The notes under the pieces are model-generated. The model had not been told where the DNA came from. It searched no databases and saw nothing but the letters and a program-made list of their open reading frames with translations. From NCBI GenBank assembly GCA_019916065.1, contig CM034242.1, positions 14,136,823 to 14,200,822 of the forward strand: a stretch of DNA of 64,000 nucleotides, given 5' to 3'. The position numbers and the translations under genes were made by a program. Shown here one piece after another: positions 21,448 to 33,162 of the stretch. The stretch comes from Vitellaria paradoxa (Eukaryota > Streptophyta > Magnoliopsida > Ericales > Sapotaceae). Numbering within the stretch: position 1 is the stretch's first letter; each line of letters opens with the position of its first letter.

Positions 21448-24400
21448 TCAGTTTGTATCCGAGTCTCTCTCAGCCGACCCTCCTCCTTCTACTTCCTCCC
21501 TAAGGGAGGCCAGCGAATGCAGAGACAACTGGCTACGGTATTGTTGAACCACCAGCACCGAAGCCGTTGTTGAGAAATCCGGCGAAGTCAATAAGCATCC
21601 TACCGGTCCCAGTTCAGGGCAATCGCTGTTTCCCTTCAAAGCAGCAACCAGCTGACCCTTAGGCATTCTTCCAACCAAAAACAGACCACAACGAACGTGC
21701 TCGCGAATGACTTCAACTGTTGCTAATGCATTACTAACTTTTCTCTCTACATACTTGACCGAGCTGTTAATGGAGATTTTCTGCTTAAAATCAGCTAGGA
21801 ATTCATCATCCGCGCTACTACTAGTGTCGGCACCGGAGCTTTCATCGATGTCAAGCCTGGCAATCTCCCCATTAACGACGGGTTCTAATACGAATCGAAC
21901 TACATCTAGACTAATGCCAGGGTGCTCAGCCATTCGGGCACCAAAAGAAAGAGCTTCCCGATCATCAGGGCCTCCAAAGAACAGGACTGTTATGACATAG
22001 TCAACATTGCTTGCAGATACATGAGCCGTCCCACCAAGCCCGCGGTCCACCAAGATGGCGACCGAACATGGTGCGTGCTCGAGAACCCGCCTGTTGACGT
22101 GGCGAAAATCCCTACGAGTCATCTCCAGTTGGCTATCAAGCCTCTGGTGCTTGTGGAATGGGAGGATTATAATCCCTGCCCTTTTCCTCTCAGCACTGGC
22201 ACATATGTCCTCGTGCAAACTGTTCATCGCTGAGATCGCTGTCATTGGTCGAACAGAAACCTGGCTCAGCTGGTGGAAAGCTTCGAAAGCAACAACGATT
22301 TGGTTGGTGCCAGAGTGTTGTCCCCTGTTCGAAAAGGGCAGTCCATTCTTTCTTGCCTTGTGGACCATTAGTATCGCAGATGGCCTCTCTGAAAGCTCCA
22401 TGAGGTGCATTGCGTATACGCAGAGTCCTCCCCTCTTCCCAGTCCCACGAGAAGCTTCGATGAGATTAATCAAGGTGGGGATATTCCTCGTGCTGTGAAA
22501 ACAAGCCAGCATTCGGAGTTGAGTATTTGGGTTTTTCTGCTGAATTGTTCTGTGCTTGTAGTCGGAGTTTCCCATCCTTTTAGCTGGCTTGTATACAGCC
22601 ATAACCAGAGGTGTTGTTATGAAGGTTGTAAAGAGAGCCATCAGAACCATAATGGCAAATGTTTGATCGTTTAACACCTGCAAAAATCGATATTATACCG
22701 AAGAATTAAAATTGAGAATATAAATTCAAGTAAAATTTAATAACTGAGCTCAATGTTTTACCCCTCTGTCTTTCCCAATGTTTAAGACAATGAGCTCCAC
22801 TAAGCCTTTAGTGTTCATTAAGAACCCAAGAGCCAGAGCCTCCTGGAAAGGCACTCTGCAAGCAAGTGAGACTGCAACAGTGCTGAAAATCTTCCCAAAA
22901 CAGGCTGTAAATATGACCAAAACAAGAAGGCCCCATGACTGAAGCCCTTGAATAGCGGCTATGTTGGTCTTCAATCCGCTCGAGACAAAGTACAAGGGAA
23001 GAAACAAGCCAGATACAAGATCTTCAACCTTTTCCACAAGAGCACCTGCAAATGGCCCCTCCTTTGGGACTAGAATTCCAATCACAAAGGCTCCAAAGAG
23101 GGCGTGAATTCCAATCATATCGGTGACAAATCCCGCAGCCAAAACAGCAGCTAAACTTGCACAGACATACATTTCATCCACTGGTTCTCCCTCGGGGCAA
23201 CTGCTGCGCCATCCATTTAAATATAGGTGGGACAATGAACGAACAACAAATGACAAATGCACAACCACATAAGAATACCCATAATGGAATAAAGGGAGAT
23301 TGAGAATGTGTGTCTCCAGATAGGGCTATTGCAAGAGCAAGTAGAATCCAAGCAGCAACATCATTAACTGCAGCAGCTGACATGGCCATTCGGCCCACAT
23401 TGGTGGTTAAAAGTTTGAGTTCAGCTAGGATACGAGCCAAGACAGGGAAGGCAGTGATAGAAAGGGCCACCCCCATGAACACGAGAAATGGGGCTTCAAG
23501 AACACCCTTGGAAATAGTTGCTCGGAGGGCAAACGATGAGCCAATTCCTAGTAAAAAAGGAAGGCTAATTCCTGCAAGCGCAATGCTCAAAGCTTTCTTT
23601 CCAGTCTGACGAAGGGTGCTTGGGTCTAACTCTAGGCCTACAAGGAACAGAAAGAAGAGAAGACCCAGATTGGCTAGGGTATCCAGTACTGTATAGCTCC
23701 TCGGTGGAAAAACCTTATGAAGAAATTGTTTGTTGCGACCCAGAGCTGATGGACCAAGTAATATTCCACCCTGCCAAAGTGGATAACAGAGGTTAAATTT
23801 TCCTTGATTCTTGCAAGTTAGATCAGCTGTTCCTGGGAACATATAAGGCAGGTGACACAAAAGATAGGACAACATTTAACATTAAACTTTACAGGTTGAT
23901 ATTATTTTGCATTCAAGTTCATTATATCAGAGAAGTACAGAACAGAAGTGCATTCAAGTTATGAATTCTAAGTTGGGGAACTAATAAGTATCTTTAACTT
24001 CCATTCCTTCCACTAGAAAGCCTTTCTCTTCTATTTTTTATTTTATTTTTTCAAGAAAGAAGAAAAGAAAGAAAAGGGGAAGGGGCATGACACTATCTGA
24101 CAGCACTGAAAAATCAAAGGAGGTCCACTTTTTTTCATTAAATAAGACGATAGAAGTTCTAGAATAGGATTAATGTTCTAGTCATCTAGAAGTGGAGTTC
24201 ATATTTTCGAGGACATTTTATGAGGGTAATAGTGTTCTCAAATAGTAGCTAGTGTGTGATTGCGCAGGACTTGAGGTGTAACAGAGAATTAAGGAATCCA
24301 TCATCTGAAAAGGCTAGGTCCCGACAGTGGAAGGCTGGTGAAAAACCCTATTTTTCCCTTTTTTTGGGGGTCAATACAACCCAACACACCAAGAGATAAA

Positions 24401-25352
24401 TCTTAATTTGTCTGAATTGCCTTTTAAGGTTATTTGTCAAATAAATCCTTTCCAAAAGGCAATTCAGAAAGCATCCGGTAGTGTTCTCAAATAGTAGCTA
24501 GTGTGTGATTGCGAAGGACTTGAGGTGTAACAGAGAATTAAGGAATCAATCATCTGAAAAGGCTAGGTCCTGACAGTGGAAGGCTGGTGAAAAGCCCTAT
24601 TTTTCCCCTTTTTTTTGGGGTCAATACAACCCAACACACCAAGAGATAAATCTTAATTTGTCTGAATTGCCTTTTAAGGTTATTTTAATCGAACGAGAAC
24701 CCTAATGCAATAAGATCAAACCAAGCAAGCCTCCAGAAATTTGGTTATCTTAAGAAATAAAATATCAGAGTTTTCCAATTGAAGTGAGCCAGTCCTCGTA
24801 AACAGATCATACAGAAGCATAACAAACACATCAACTCAGATAGAATTGTTCAGAACACTAAATATAAACCATTGACAAACAAATTGAGCATCTGAGAAAA
24901 GCTCAGGCGAGACCATGTGAGAGGTTGAAATTAACTACTAGTGGTGGTAAAATAAACAAATAAATAATCAGAATGTAGGGTCAGAGGAGCATTAAATAGT
25001 ACCCAAAAAAAAAAAAATAGGGCTTTGTTGGTTGTCCATGATAGTTCTTACAATGTTTAATCACCATAGGTTTAGTCAACTATACAACATAATGCACTAA
25101 TCTATACAATAGATTAAACAGAGTTAAGAAAGGAGAGGAAATAAGACTTACAACAATCTCAGCAATCACGCGAGGCTGTCTTAGCGGCCTCAGAAGAAAA
25201 GCAAGAACTCGAGTGAGAACCACCACCAGGCATATCTGTAAAATTGCAAGAGGCAGTGCATAGTCAAGAGGGTTGTCACCCTGGAAGACACCATTGGATG
25301 TAGCCTTCATGGATGACGGACAAATCCCCGTGGCATTTAAGTTTGTAGCCAT
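21448..25352 (-). CDS. CHX18: Cation/H+ exchanger CHX18-like (CPA2 family), one-base frameshift in exon 2
   Basis: CHX17-19 proteins exchange K+ for H+ in endosomal and plasma membranes and control pH and K+ homeostasis. Exons on the minus strand are 25352-25152, 23770-22762 and 22677-21448, all with GT-AG introns. Exons 1 and 3 are in clean frame. Exon 1 starts MATNLNATG and holds PMKATSNG-like residues and the first membrane span. Exon 2 carries [32 protein letters not shown] (~203-208, the CHX form of the CPA2 core aspartate pair), [12 protein letters not shown] and [14 protein letters not shown]. Exon 3 encodes the regulatory cytosolic tail ([20 protein letters not shown]-like [19 protein letters not shown]). 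Total is about 812 residues, normal for CHX. Odd: near 23199-23200 an extra base makes CAGTTGCCCC where CAGTGCCCC keeps [13 protein letters not shown] in frame. With it, translation ends about 10 codons later, removing the last half. Confidence 0.93.
23199..23200 (-). other. Frameshift position in CHX exon 2
   Basis: Reading before this point gives FKWMAQQ and after it [13 protein letters not shown], but in frames that differ by one base. Dropping one T of the TT (AA on the plus strand) joins them into the family consensus. Exon 2 is 1009 nt as read and 1008 nt, a multiple of three, when corrected. Confidence 0.85.
24231..24684. repeat. 204-bp direct duplication in CHX intron 1
   Basis: Copies at 24231-24434 and 24480-24684 are nearly identical from AGTGTTCTCAAATAGTAGC to GAATTGCCTTTTAAGGTTATTT. 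The 45-bp spacer ends copy 1 with CCAAAAGGCAATTCAG, the inverse of CTGAATTGCCTTTT inside the copy, forming a 14-bp stem. The structure looks like a mobile-element footprint or a slippage duplication. Confidence 0.85.
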
Positions 25353-25369
25353 TTTGCACAAAATCAAAC

Positions 25370-26130
25370 AGAGACTGGAAAATTTTCAATCAGTGCCCTG
25401 CATCATGTGATCACCACATACCAATTAGATTCCAAGCTCTATACATCAAATAATAAATTTAAAAAAATCAAAAATTTGAAAAACTGCAGATGTTGTAATT
25501 CTCTACTTGTACTCTCCCCCACCTCCAATAATCCTTTGTTTGAGAAATACATAAATTTATTTTGGAAAAATTCCGAAAATGTGAACTTTTCGATTAAATT
25601 TCCATTTCAACGAACTGAAAACTTGAAATTTCAAATATCCGACCTTTTACTCCAAGTGTAATGCAAGTGTGCTCTGCACCGAGTGCAACTGATCTGTAAT
25701 AAAAATTCAAATACGAGATGCAATTAAAATGCAATAAAAATTCATGTATTTCGAAATTCAAACTTTTATTTTATACAATTGAAATTTCTGTTCAAAAGCT
25801 ATTTATTTATTTATTTTTTCCATTTTGCCATTTTATTTTGCTAATATATAAATAGCTTATGCAATAAACAAAGTATTAATTAACAACCTAGGCCACTAGT
25901 ATCCATCCAAATTAAAAAAAAAAGGGGGGGGGGGTGGGAAAGCCCCCAGAAGTTTCTCCAATTCCATGATTAAAATTGTTTTTTTTTATTTTTTTTAAGG
26001 GAAAGAATACTGTTGGATATAGGCAGGTAACTAAATTTAGCCTCAGAACAGAAAAATTTTAAGCCGTAATTCAAACTTTACAACGAAAAATACCCATTAA
26101 TTCTACGAAATTTATATATATATATATATA
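25370..26130. other. 5' flank or leader intron of CHX, no separate gene
   Basis: AT-rich, with a G-rich run (GGGGGGGGGGTGGG at about 25924-25937). A possible acceptor TTTTCCAG for a leader intron lies about 25 bp upstream of the CHX ATG on the minus strand (near 25377). Confidence 0.35.
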
Positions 26131-26136
26131 TATAGA

Positions 26137-26252
26137 CGGTGCGTTTGGAATGAAAAAAAAAAGTGAGATAAGTTATGACTTCGTAATTCGTGTCGTAAAA
26201 TAAAAAATAAATAATTTTTAAAATTTTTTAATATTTTCACCGTGTTTCAAAA
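26137..26252 (+). mobile_element. MITE family A copy
   Basis: GGTGCGTTTGGAATG at the left; GAGATAAGTTATGACTTC and GTAATTCGTGTCGTAAAATAAAAAATAAATAATT inside; TTTCACCGTGTTTCAAA at the right. Confidence 0.55.
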
Positions 26253-26451
26253 TTTATCACTTCAATCGAGCCGTAATGAAAGCGAATAAATGAACTTTAC
26301 ATTGACGGCAAACTGAAAAATGAAAATCATACCGGAGGCAATAGATTGCTATCTTCCAGGCTAAAACTAGAAATTACTACAAAAAGCAATATAGCATAAT
26401 ACATACACTACACACCTACAGATTCTACAGAATGTAGGAATATATATATAT

Positions 26452-26612
26452 ATATATAGCAAGTGGATCAGCAGGTTTTGACTATAACGCTCTACCGCTG
26501 GGCTTTCACACTTCCACGAAACCACCTATGAATATATATACAGCAAAGTGGATCACAGGTTTTGACTAACGCTCCACCGCTGGGCTTTCACACTTCCACG
26601 AAACCACCCCCA
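26452..26612. repeat. Tandem duplication, about 80-bp unit
   Basis: Two copies start at about 26458 and 26543: AGCAA(A)GTGGATCA..CAGGTTTTGACTA...ACGCTC(T/C)ACCGCTGGGC and then the shared TTTCACACTTCCACGAAACC. The reverse strand reads GCCCAGCGGTAGAGCGTT, which resembles a tRNA A box, so the unit may derive from a tRNA-related SINE. Confidence 0.7.
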
Positions 26613-27099
26613 TCAGAGAAGAATTTGCAACTTCCAAATGACAAAAATACCCCTACACATCGAATGAAACTTACAAACACCCTACCGGTGTTTCCTTTTT
26701 CTTTTTGACAGGAAATAAACCAGACCGAACAAACCAAGTCAAAAGTTAGATTTGTCAGGAAAGAAATATAACACACACAACACAACACACCCAACTCCCA
26801 CATCGGTGGGAGCCCGGTGTTTTCTGATACCTTGCAAAAGTTTGGGTTTTGTCTAACGGAAAAAGTTGTGAGTTCCCGGCGTGATCTATTGAAATAGATG
26901 AATTTGCCGGTCTCGGTTATCCAAATTCGATCTAGTAAGAAAGCAATATATGTATATATATATATATATATAAGTATTTTTTTCTTTTATTGTATTTTAT
27001 TTTCTCCATTCAGCAAATAAAAATAATTGCGTAAATGTTCTCTCTTTCCATTTAACTTCCGCAAAATCTAAACTAGCCCAGATGAGGGAGGAAAAAAAA

Positions 27100-27152
27100 C
27101 ACAACGGAAAAAGTTGTAAATATCTACATGAGAATAAAAACTTAACATATAC

Positions 27153-27193
<41 letters not shown>

Positions 27194-27420
27194 TGAATCT
27201 GAAAGAGGGTTAAATGTAACATATACATATATATATAGAGAGAGAGAGACAGAGAGAGAATGACCTGAATCTTAAAGAGGGCTTCGAAGAAGTGCGGTTG
27301 TTGGGTGTGCTAGTCCACCATCTTTGCTTATTTCACTCTCATTATTATACAAAGAGAGAGAGAGAGAGAGTTGAAAAGAGGAAAGAGACTGCCCGGGGAG
27401 AGAATGTAAAATGGGTTTCC
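27100..27420 (-). promoter_or_regulatory. GA/CT-rich probable 5' leader region of CHX
   Basis: Three GA tracts (27160-27187, 27237-27262, 27351-27371) lie here. A segment GAGAGAATGACCTGAATCT(G/T)AAAGAGGG occurs twice (about 27181 and 27257). On the minus strand it contains TTCAG/GTCATT, a usable splice-donor sequence. Together with the TATA motif at 27452-27458 this suggests an untranslated first exon joined to CHX exon 1 through a ~1.8-kb leader intron. This is inference; a transcript would decide. Confidence 0.4.
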
Positions 27421-27451
27421 GAGCGATCCTGGAGCTCTCTTTGGTTTCCGA

Positions 27452-27458
27452 ATTTATA
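27452..27458 (-). promoter_or_regulatory. TATA box, probable CHX promoter
   Basis: The minus strand reads CTCTATAAATTCGG. The surrounding 200 bp is unusually GC-rich for this window and precedes a GA-rich leader-like segment, which supports a core promoter about 2.1 kb upstream of the CHX start codon. Confidence 0.45.
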
Positions 27459-27520
27459 GAGAATTCGCCCCAAGTTCACACTTTCACCATGCGACCCAAA
27501 ACTATGCATTATGGGCCTGT

Positions 27521-29240
27521 TTTGGCCGTATCAAAATTTATCAAAAGTTATAAATTTTGATTAATTTTTATATTTTTTTTATTAAATTTTTTTACATATC
27601 ATATTTATATATATATCACTTTTATATTATATCTTCCTATCTTTTTTATACTTTTTTTCTTCTATTTTTTATCTAACAAACAGACTCTGTATCTTTTTTG
27701 AAAAGGTGCCAATATGTTGTAAATATTTGCTTGAGGGTTTTTTGGTACTGCCGTGCAAAGTCAGAGTTGTCCTTATCTAAAGGCATTAACCACGGTCTGT
27801 TTAATTTTATCGATCATTAATTATAGGATAACATACTTTTTTGAGTTTGGCGGAAAAAAAAAAAAAAAAAAGGAATCCCAACTAATTTAGAAGTCAAAAA
27901 AATAATATTTAGATTCAAGAATAAAATCAATAAATTTATTAAATTTAATAAAATTTGTGCCTTACAAATTAAAATTCATTTGAAAAAAATAGCAAAAGTA
28001 GATAATTTTTATTTTTTTATGTTAAAATAAAATATTTTTTATTTTTTAAATAGACCCCGTAAAAATCTATAAAAAAATTGCATTTATTTTTTTTCATCAC
28101 TATATTTTTGTGTAATTGACACATGAAATACAAATTTAATTAAATCTGATAGAGTTTATTAATTTTTTATTTTAATTAAAATTAAAAAAATTTTATGTTG
28201 ATTTTCATTTGAGGGAGAATTTATGTCTTTTTAGGTCAAATTTTAAGGGAATAAAGTATAATCACATGAAGTTCATTTCAACTGAAATTATATCAATTCT
28301 ATTTTGCTTTAGGTGGAGATATTGACACCCCTTTAAAATCTTCCTCCACTCCTTGCCTTTTTTACTCTTACAAAATTACAAAATTATTCTTGTAATAAAA
28401 GTAAATTAATATAAAACACGTTAAATACCATAATTATCATCCATTTCTATTTATTGTTATAAAATTAACATTCTTTACTTTTTACTTTTCTATAACATCC
28501 TTCACTTCTTATTAATTTGTATGTTAAATTAAAAATTTACTGTCAATTATAATTTCATGAAATTGTGTGAGAGAGTTTTTTAATAATTCTTTTAAATTGG
28601 CTTTCTAAATATATCTTTTAATTTTATTTTTTTATTTTTTAAAAAATTAAAGTATAAAATAAACAATTATTGTTTGTTGACTGATACAAAGTAAGACATC
28701 ATAATTGTTGATTAATTCATACACTAATGAAAATAAACTGAGATAAAAATAAATCAAATTTAAATTCAAATCTTAACATTCATCCTCATAAACAACCACC
28801 ATTAAATAAAAAAATTACACTATTCAAAATAATTCAATAGTTTTATCAAAAAAATTCTATAAATTACCAAGAAAAAAAAACTAAAAATTGGAACCAAAAA
28901 AAAAAGAAAGAAAGCTTAATAATAAAAAAACTCTAATAATGTAACAGCATATACACCAACAAAAATAAAAAAAAAAAAGGAAATATTACCTGCAATTTGT
29001 TCCAAATTATTTTGCCAAAAATCAATCATATGAAATGGGAAAATTAGAAAAAGGTTGCAGTTGCTCTGATATTTGATAGATTTGATGATTCATAATAACA
29101 TGAAATTTGCTCCATATTGCTTGTAAAAAAAAAAAAAAAAAGATTAATTGCATTCTAAACCTTCACTTCAACAGAATCCTCTTCTATGGTGTTTTGTTTA
29201 AGGTTTAATGAACCTAAGAGATATATATGGGTAAGATATA
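27521..29240. other. Intergenic, AT-rich, with a family D-like MITE at its left end
   Basis: 27521-27680 resembles family D (TTTTGGCCGTATCAAAATTTATCAAAAG ... TATCTAACAAACAG, in part). The rest is low-complexity AT-rich DNA with poly-A runs and no gene. Confidence 0.4.
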
Positions 29241-30420
29241 TGTCACGTCCTGAGTTTTAGAACCCGTGGAGTGAGTAAATGAGTCATACACAGCATTTAC
29301 TAAAACATCCATAATATATATTAATTTTATTAATAAGCTAAAAGTAATTAATAATAACTAAACCTCAGTGTAATTAGGTAACAGTACTCTAACCATAACC
29401 TCCAATAATAATAGAGATCTAGATCTCAAACCTTTACAATCGTATCAAACACACCACCAAATTATTAATATTATAGTCCTGAATAATGTTATAGCAATGC
29501 AAAAATAAATCCAACAATGGCCCACCTAAGTCTTAGGTTCACGACTTGCAAAAAAATCTGTAGGACGTGAACACTAATCTACTTTGTGCCCACAATGCAT
29601 AATAATAATATATATGATATGTACACAACAATCAAATTACCAATAATTTCATATCAATAACTCATAAATTTCAAGTCGTTGTGTATCTCAACATCAAAAC
29701 ATATATCAACATACATCTAAAAAATGATCTAATTATTATTTTTCATTTATCTATTTGCCATCACATCACAATCATCACCGTTATGGGACAGATACTATAC
29801 AATATCGTCGTTTACGGGTCCAGACTCGATAGCCACAAGTAGCCAGATAATGATAATCATTGTAGGCTACTAAACTACTATCATGAATACCAACCCCTGC
29901 GCAGGTTTAGGGTTTTTCAACTCAAGGGTAATCTCTATACCCTTCTTATTTTTTCTAGTATCTACAGTTCCGTAATCACAACATCGTTCATATTTCCTTT
30001 ATCTTCATTATTATCATCTCAATAAAATAACTTATTAGAATCAACCATTAACATCACATTATCACTTTCATAAACATTTTATGTTAATAAAATAAATCAC
30101 TCAAACATTTCAAGTTGAGAATTCTAAATTACATATTTTCCATGTATTTAACTGTAAATATCAAATTATAAATTTTTGCAACTTTAAGAGTAAAATTGTA
30201 ATTTCGCACAACTTTAGAGGCAAAATCGTAATTTCAAAAAAAATTTGGGGCCATTTTGTATTTATTCAAAACTTTGGGGGTCACTATGTAATTACCCAAA
30301 ACTTTGGAGCTAATATGTAATTTTCAATAATTTGGGGTCAAACTAAAATTTTGTAAAACTTTTGGGGTCAAATCATAGTTATATAAAACTATTAGAGGCT
30401 AAAGGAAAATTTTGAAAACT
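29241..30420 (-). mobile_element. Solo LTR remnant of the TGTCACG/CGTGACA family
   Basis: It starts TGTCACGTCCTGAGTTTTAG with GTGGAGTGAGTAAATGAG, the same terminal pattern as the LTRs at 46510 and 48229. It also contains the GACGTGAACACTAATCTACT...GTGCCCACAATG block and the tandem 'ACTTTGGGGGTCACTATGTAATTA' words at 30180-30400. No primer-binding site borders it, so it is a solo or truncated LTR. The right boundary is uncertain. Confidence 0.7.
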
Positions 30421-30429
30421 TTCATGGAA

Positions 30430-31002
30430 TATGTTTTGACAGATTCTCTTCTATAACTCTTTCTAGTTCCAGTAAACTTCACTTTTGGCTGTGAGATTTT
30501 GGTGTTTTGATTTGGATAGAATTCACACAATGTAATCTATATTTAATTACATTTATACAAAATAATCATATAACAATTTATCAAAATATTTTGACATCTT
30601 ATATATGTAATTAAAATGCATTAAATCCCTACCTCGGATCCAAAGAAAAAGTGAAAAAATTCCAAAATTTTAAAACTTTGCTCCATTCGTATCTCTTATT
30701 TTAGGCTGAATTACCACGATCTGACACTGTCATGATGATCGCAACATTAAAAATACCAAAATTTCATTATTCCTAAACTTAAATCCTCATTTTTCCTTCC
30801 TCTTTCTCTCTCTCTCTTTCTTTTTTTTTTTTTTTTTTTTTCTTGGTTTACTTCTCCCAGCACACATACACACACACGCCCATTCACACATATATATAAA
30901 TGTCACATGCTTGGTGGCCAAGTAAAGTGAAACTTCCAGGAAGCTTCAATTTTTTTTTTTGTGCTTCCCACAGAATTTCCAAGCTAACCTAGTTGTACAC
31001 AT
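30430..31002. other. Intergenic, no gene
   Basis: Contains CT-rich and poly-T tracts (30795-30842) and (CA)n. Possibly the remainder of the neighbouring LTR. Confidence 0.35.
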
Positions 31003-31016
31003 GGTCACTTTTAACC

Positions 31017-31062
<46 letters not shown>

Positions 31063-31899
31063 TAATATTTATATTAAAATAATATTTGTATTAAAATCAT
31101 TTTTTTATAATATAACAAAATAATATGAATATTAAAAATTTTAATTTTTGGGATTATTACAATATATATGAGATTATGAGCGATGTAGTTAAAAAAAAAA
31201 AGTGAATTACACTAGTGGAATACATTAGTTTTATAATAATAAATGAAAAGGGAGAGTAATTATGATATTTGAGATGTTTTAGAGAAAAAAATATTATAAA
31301 GAGTGGGGGAAACTTTTGAGAGAGTGCCAATATCCTCACTCTTTTGCTTTCTCTAATATCATTCTCTTAAAATTCCTAAAATTGTTATTAATCATAGTAA
31401 CTCGTTGCAGATGATAACCATCCACATTATATACATTTTAACTTTATTTCTTAAATTTTTATTTAAATACAGGAAATAGAAATGAAATTAGATGAAAAGA
31501 AAAGAAGTGAAAAAAACTAAGATTATTATCGTATTTTTAAGTTTATTAGGACAAAAAAGAAAAAAAAATAAAAGAGAGGATCAAATCTATCCAATTTCAT
31601 CAGCTCAAAATTAGGAATAAATGGAGAGAAGAAAAAAGTTATAAATAAATTTTTTAGAATACTATATTTACCCATCAAATGAAGAGCAAGAAAAAAATTG
31701 CATTTGTATTTTAAAAAATATAATAATAATAACATAGTAATAATTTTTTTATTTATTCCCAAATCACAAATAAGAAAAAAATTTATTATATTTTCTCTTG
31801 TAAATTTTAAAAAATACGAGAAAAAATTGTCATTTTTTTCAATTCTCTCTTTGCTATTTTTTTTTTAATGTTTTCCCCTTCTAAACCTAAAATGAAGTG

Positions 31900-32229
31900 A
31901 AAAAAAAAAGATTTAATCTCGAGAAATTCACTTCCTAAGTCAAATCCCTAGAGAGTGAATCTCTTTTGGTTTGTGCCACACATACCGGCCCCTCAACATG
32001 TATAGCGGTAAATTGTGAACTCGCGTAGCGGCGGGGAGTCGGACCCACACCCAAGAACTGGATACGGTTCGTCCAGCCAAGGAGGCCCGTCCTACCAACC
32101 TTTACTACGCTTTGCGCCCGGGAGGCTGGCCCCAAGTTTTGCTAGAGAGGAGACTTGAACTTGAGACCTTGGGATGGTAAGCCTCTAAGTTTCAATTCAA
32201 GACCATCCCATCTAATCCATTGGGATTAA
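31900..32229 (-). mobile_element. tRNA-derived SINE, 330 bp, with target-site duplication
   Basis: Flanked by CCTAAAATGAAGTG (31886-31899) and CCTGAAATGAAGTG (32230-32243). The paralogous copy has one uninterrupted CCTGAAATGAAGTG at 34493-34506: an empty site. On the minus strand it begins near TGGATTAGATGGG (A-box-like), has a perfect B box GTTCAAGTC about 55 bp on, a GC-rich body and a terminal T10. Not Au-SINE by sequence. The family name is unknown to me. Confidence 0.85.
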
Positions 32230-32462
32230 CCTGAAATGAAGTGTATAAAGGAAAAGGGCGTGAAAATTTTGAGCAATTTTCTCACTCGCGTAGCGTGTGC
32301 CTCAAAAATCATGCTATTAGATTTCATTAAAAACCCTGCAATTGTCAATGTCCTTTTCTTTTAGAATAGATATATTCCACATCACTCCAACCGTTACATC
32401 TCCCCTAAATAATTAATATTCTAAATATTCGTGCATAAAGCGTATAAAAAGAGGGTTGAAGG

Positions 32463-32613
32463 GGGTTCAATGGGTTGCAGTGAAAAATATACTACAAGAA
32501 TTATAGTGTTCAAATGAATGGTCAAGATCTAATTCAAGCAGATTAAATCTTGACCCTTCATTTAAACATTGCAGTTCCTGTAGTGTATTTTTTATTGTAA
32601 CCCTCTTGAACCC
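32463..32613. mobile_element. Foldback MITE, short family E relative
   Basis: The two ~72-nt arms are inverse of each other at roughly 80%: GGGTTCAATGGGTTGCAGTG...GGTCAAGAT against ATCTTGACCCTTCATTTAAA...ACCCTCTTGAACCC, with a very small loop. Absent from the paralogous copy at the matching site near 34728. Confidence 0.75.
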
Positions 32614-32627
32614 GGCTTTAAAGGGGG

Positions 32628-32886
32628 TGCAGTGAAAATATTCACTGTAGGGACTGCAGTAGAAAATGAAAGGTGGAAATTTGTTTACATTTAATCAAAT
32701 AGTTCTAATTTATTTTAATTAAAATTATTTTTAAAATAAAAATAAAAATTTAAAAATTTTGATTGAAACACAATTAATGTGGAATGTTAAAAGTCACGTG
32801 TTATTAAAAGACAAATAAATCTCTACCTTTTATTTTTTTTATTGTAATTCTTGTAGTGGATATTTTCACTACCACCCCGTGAACCC
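32628..32886. mobile_element. Foldback MITE, family E copy 2
   Basis: Arms GGGTGCAGTGAAAATATTCACTG... and ...GTGGATATTTTCACTACCACCCCGTG are mutual inverses. The interior is shared with 8958-9229 (TTCTAATTTATTTTAATTAA, AACACAATTAATGTGGAATG). Absent from copy 2 of the duplication. Confidence 0.8.
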
Positions 32887-33162
32887 ATAAAAGAGGAAGG
32901 CTAACGAAAGAATGAAATGGAAAAAGAAAGCAAAGGGCACAAATGGACCACAGAAGTTTTTGAAAAATAATACATATCACAAAGGTTAAAAAGATAAAAC
33001 ATAAAATAAATAAAACATAAACATGAATGGTTAAAAAGATACTCGAGAGAATACAAAAAAATATGATAAATAAGTATACCATTCTAAGTCACATAATCCT
33101 TCACTTGAGAGATATTTGTTTTGAAGACAACAGATGATAAATTTGCTTAGGATAATTTTTGT

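Noticed and set aside
26796..26808. CTCCCACATCGG, and TTCCCACATCGG near 6524, resemble the USE element (RTCCCACATCG) of plant snRNA promoters
   Set aside because: No TATA box at the required spacing and no U1/U2/U4/U5/U6-like sequence follows either site. The word is also part of common plant dispersed repeats.
30820..31060. CT-rich, (CA)n and (TA)n tracts as a possible origin or promoter
   Set aside because: Simple-sequence DNA like many other places in the window; no gene follows.
32804..33082. 92-residue hydrophobic frame
   Set aside because: Arises from poly-T/AT-rich repeat DNA and spans a MITE border; no start context or homolog.
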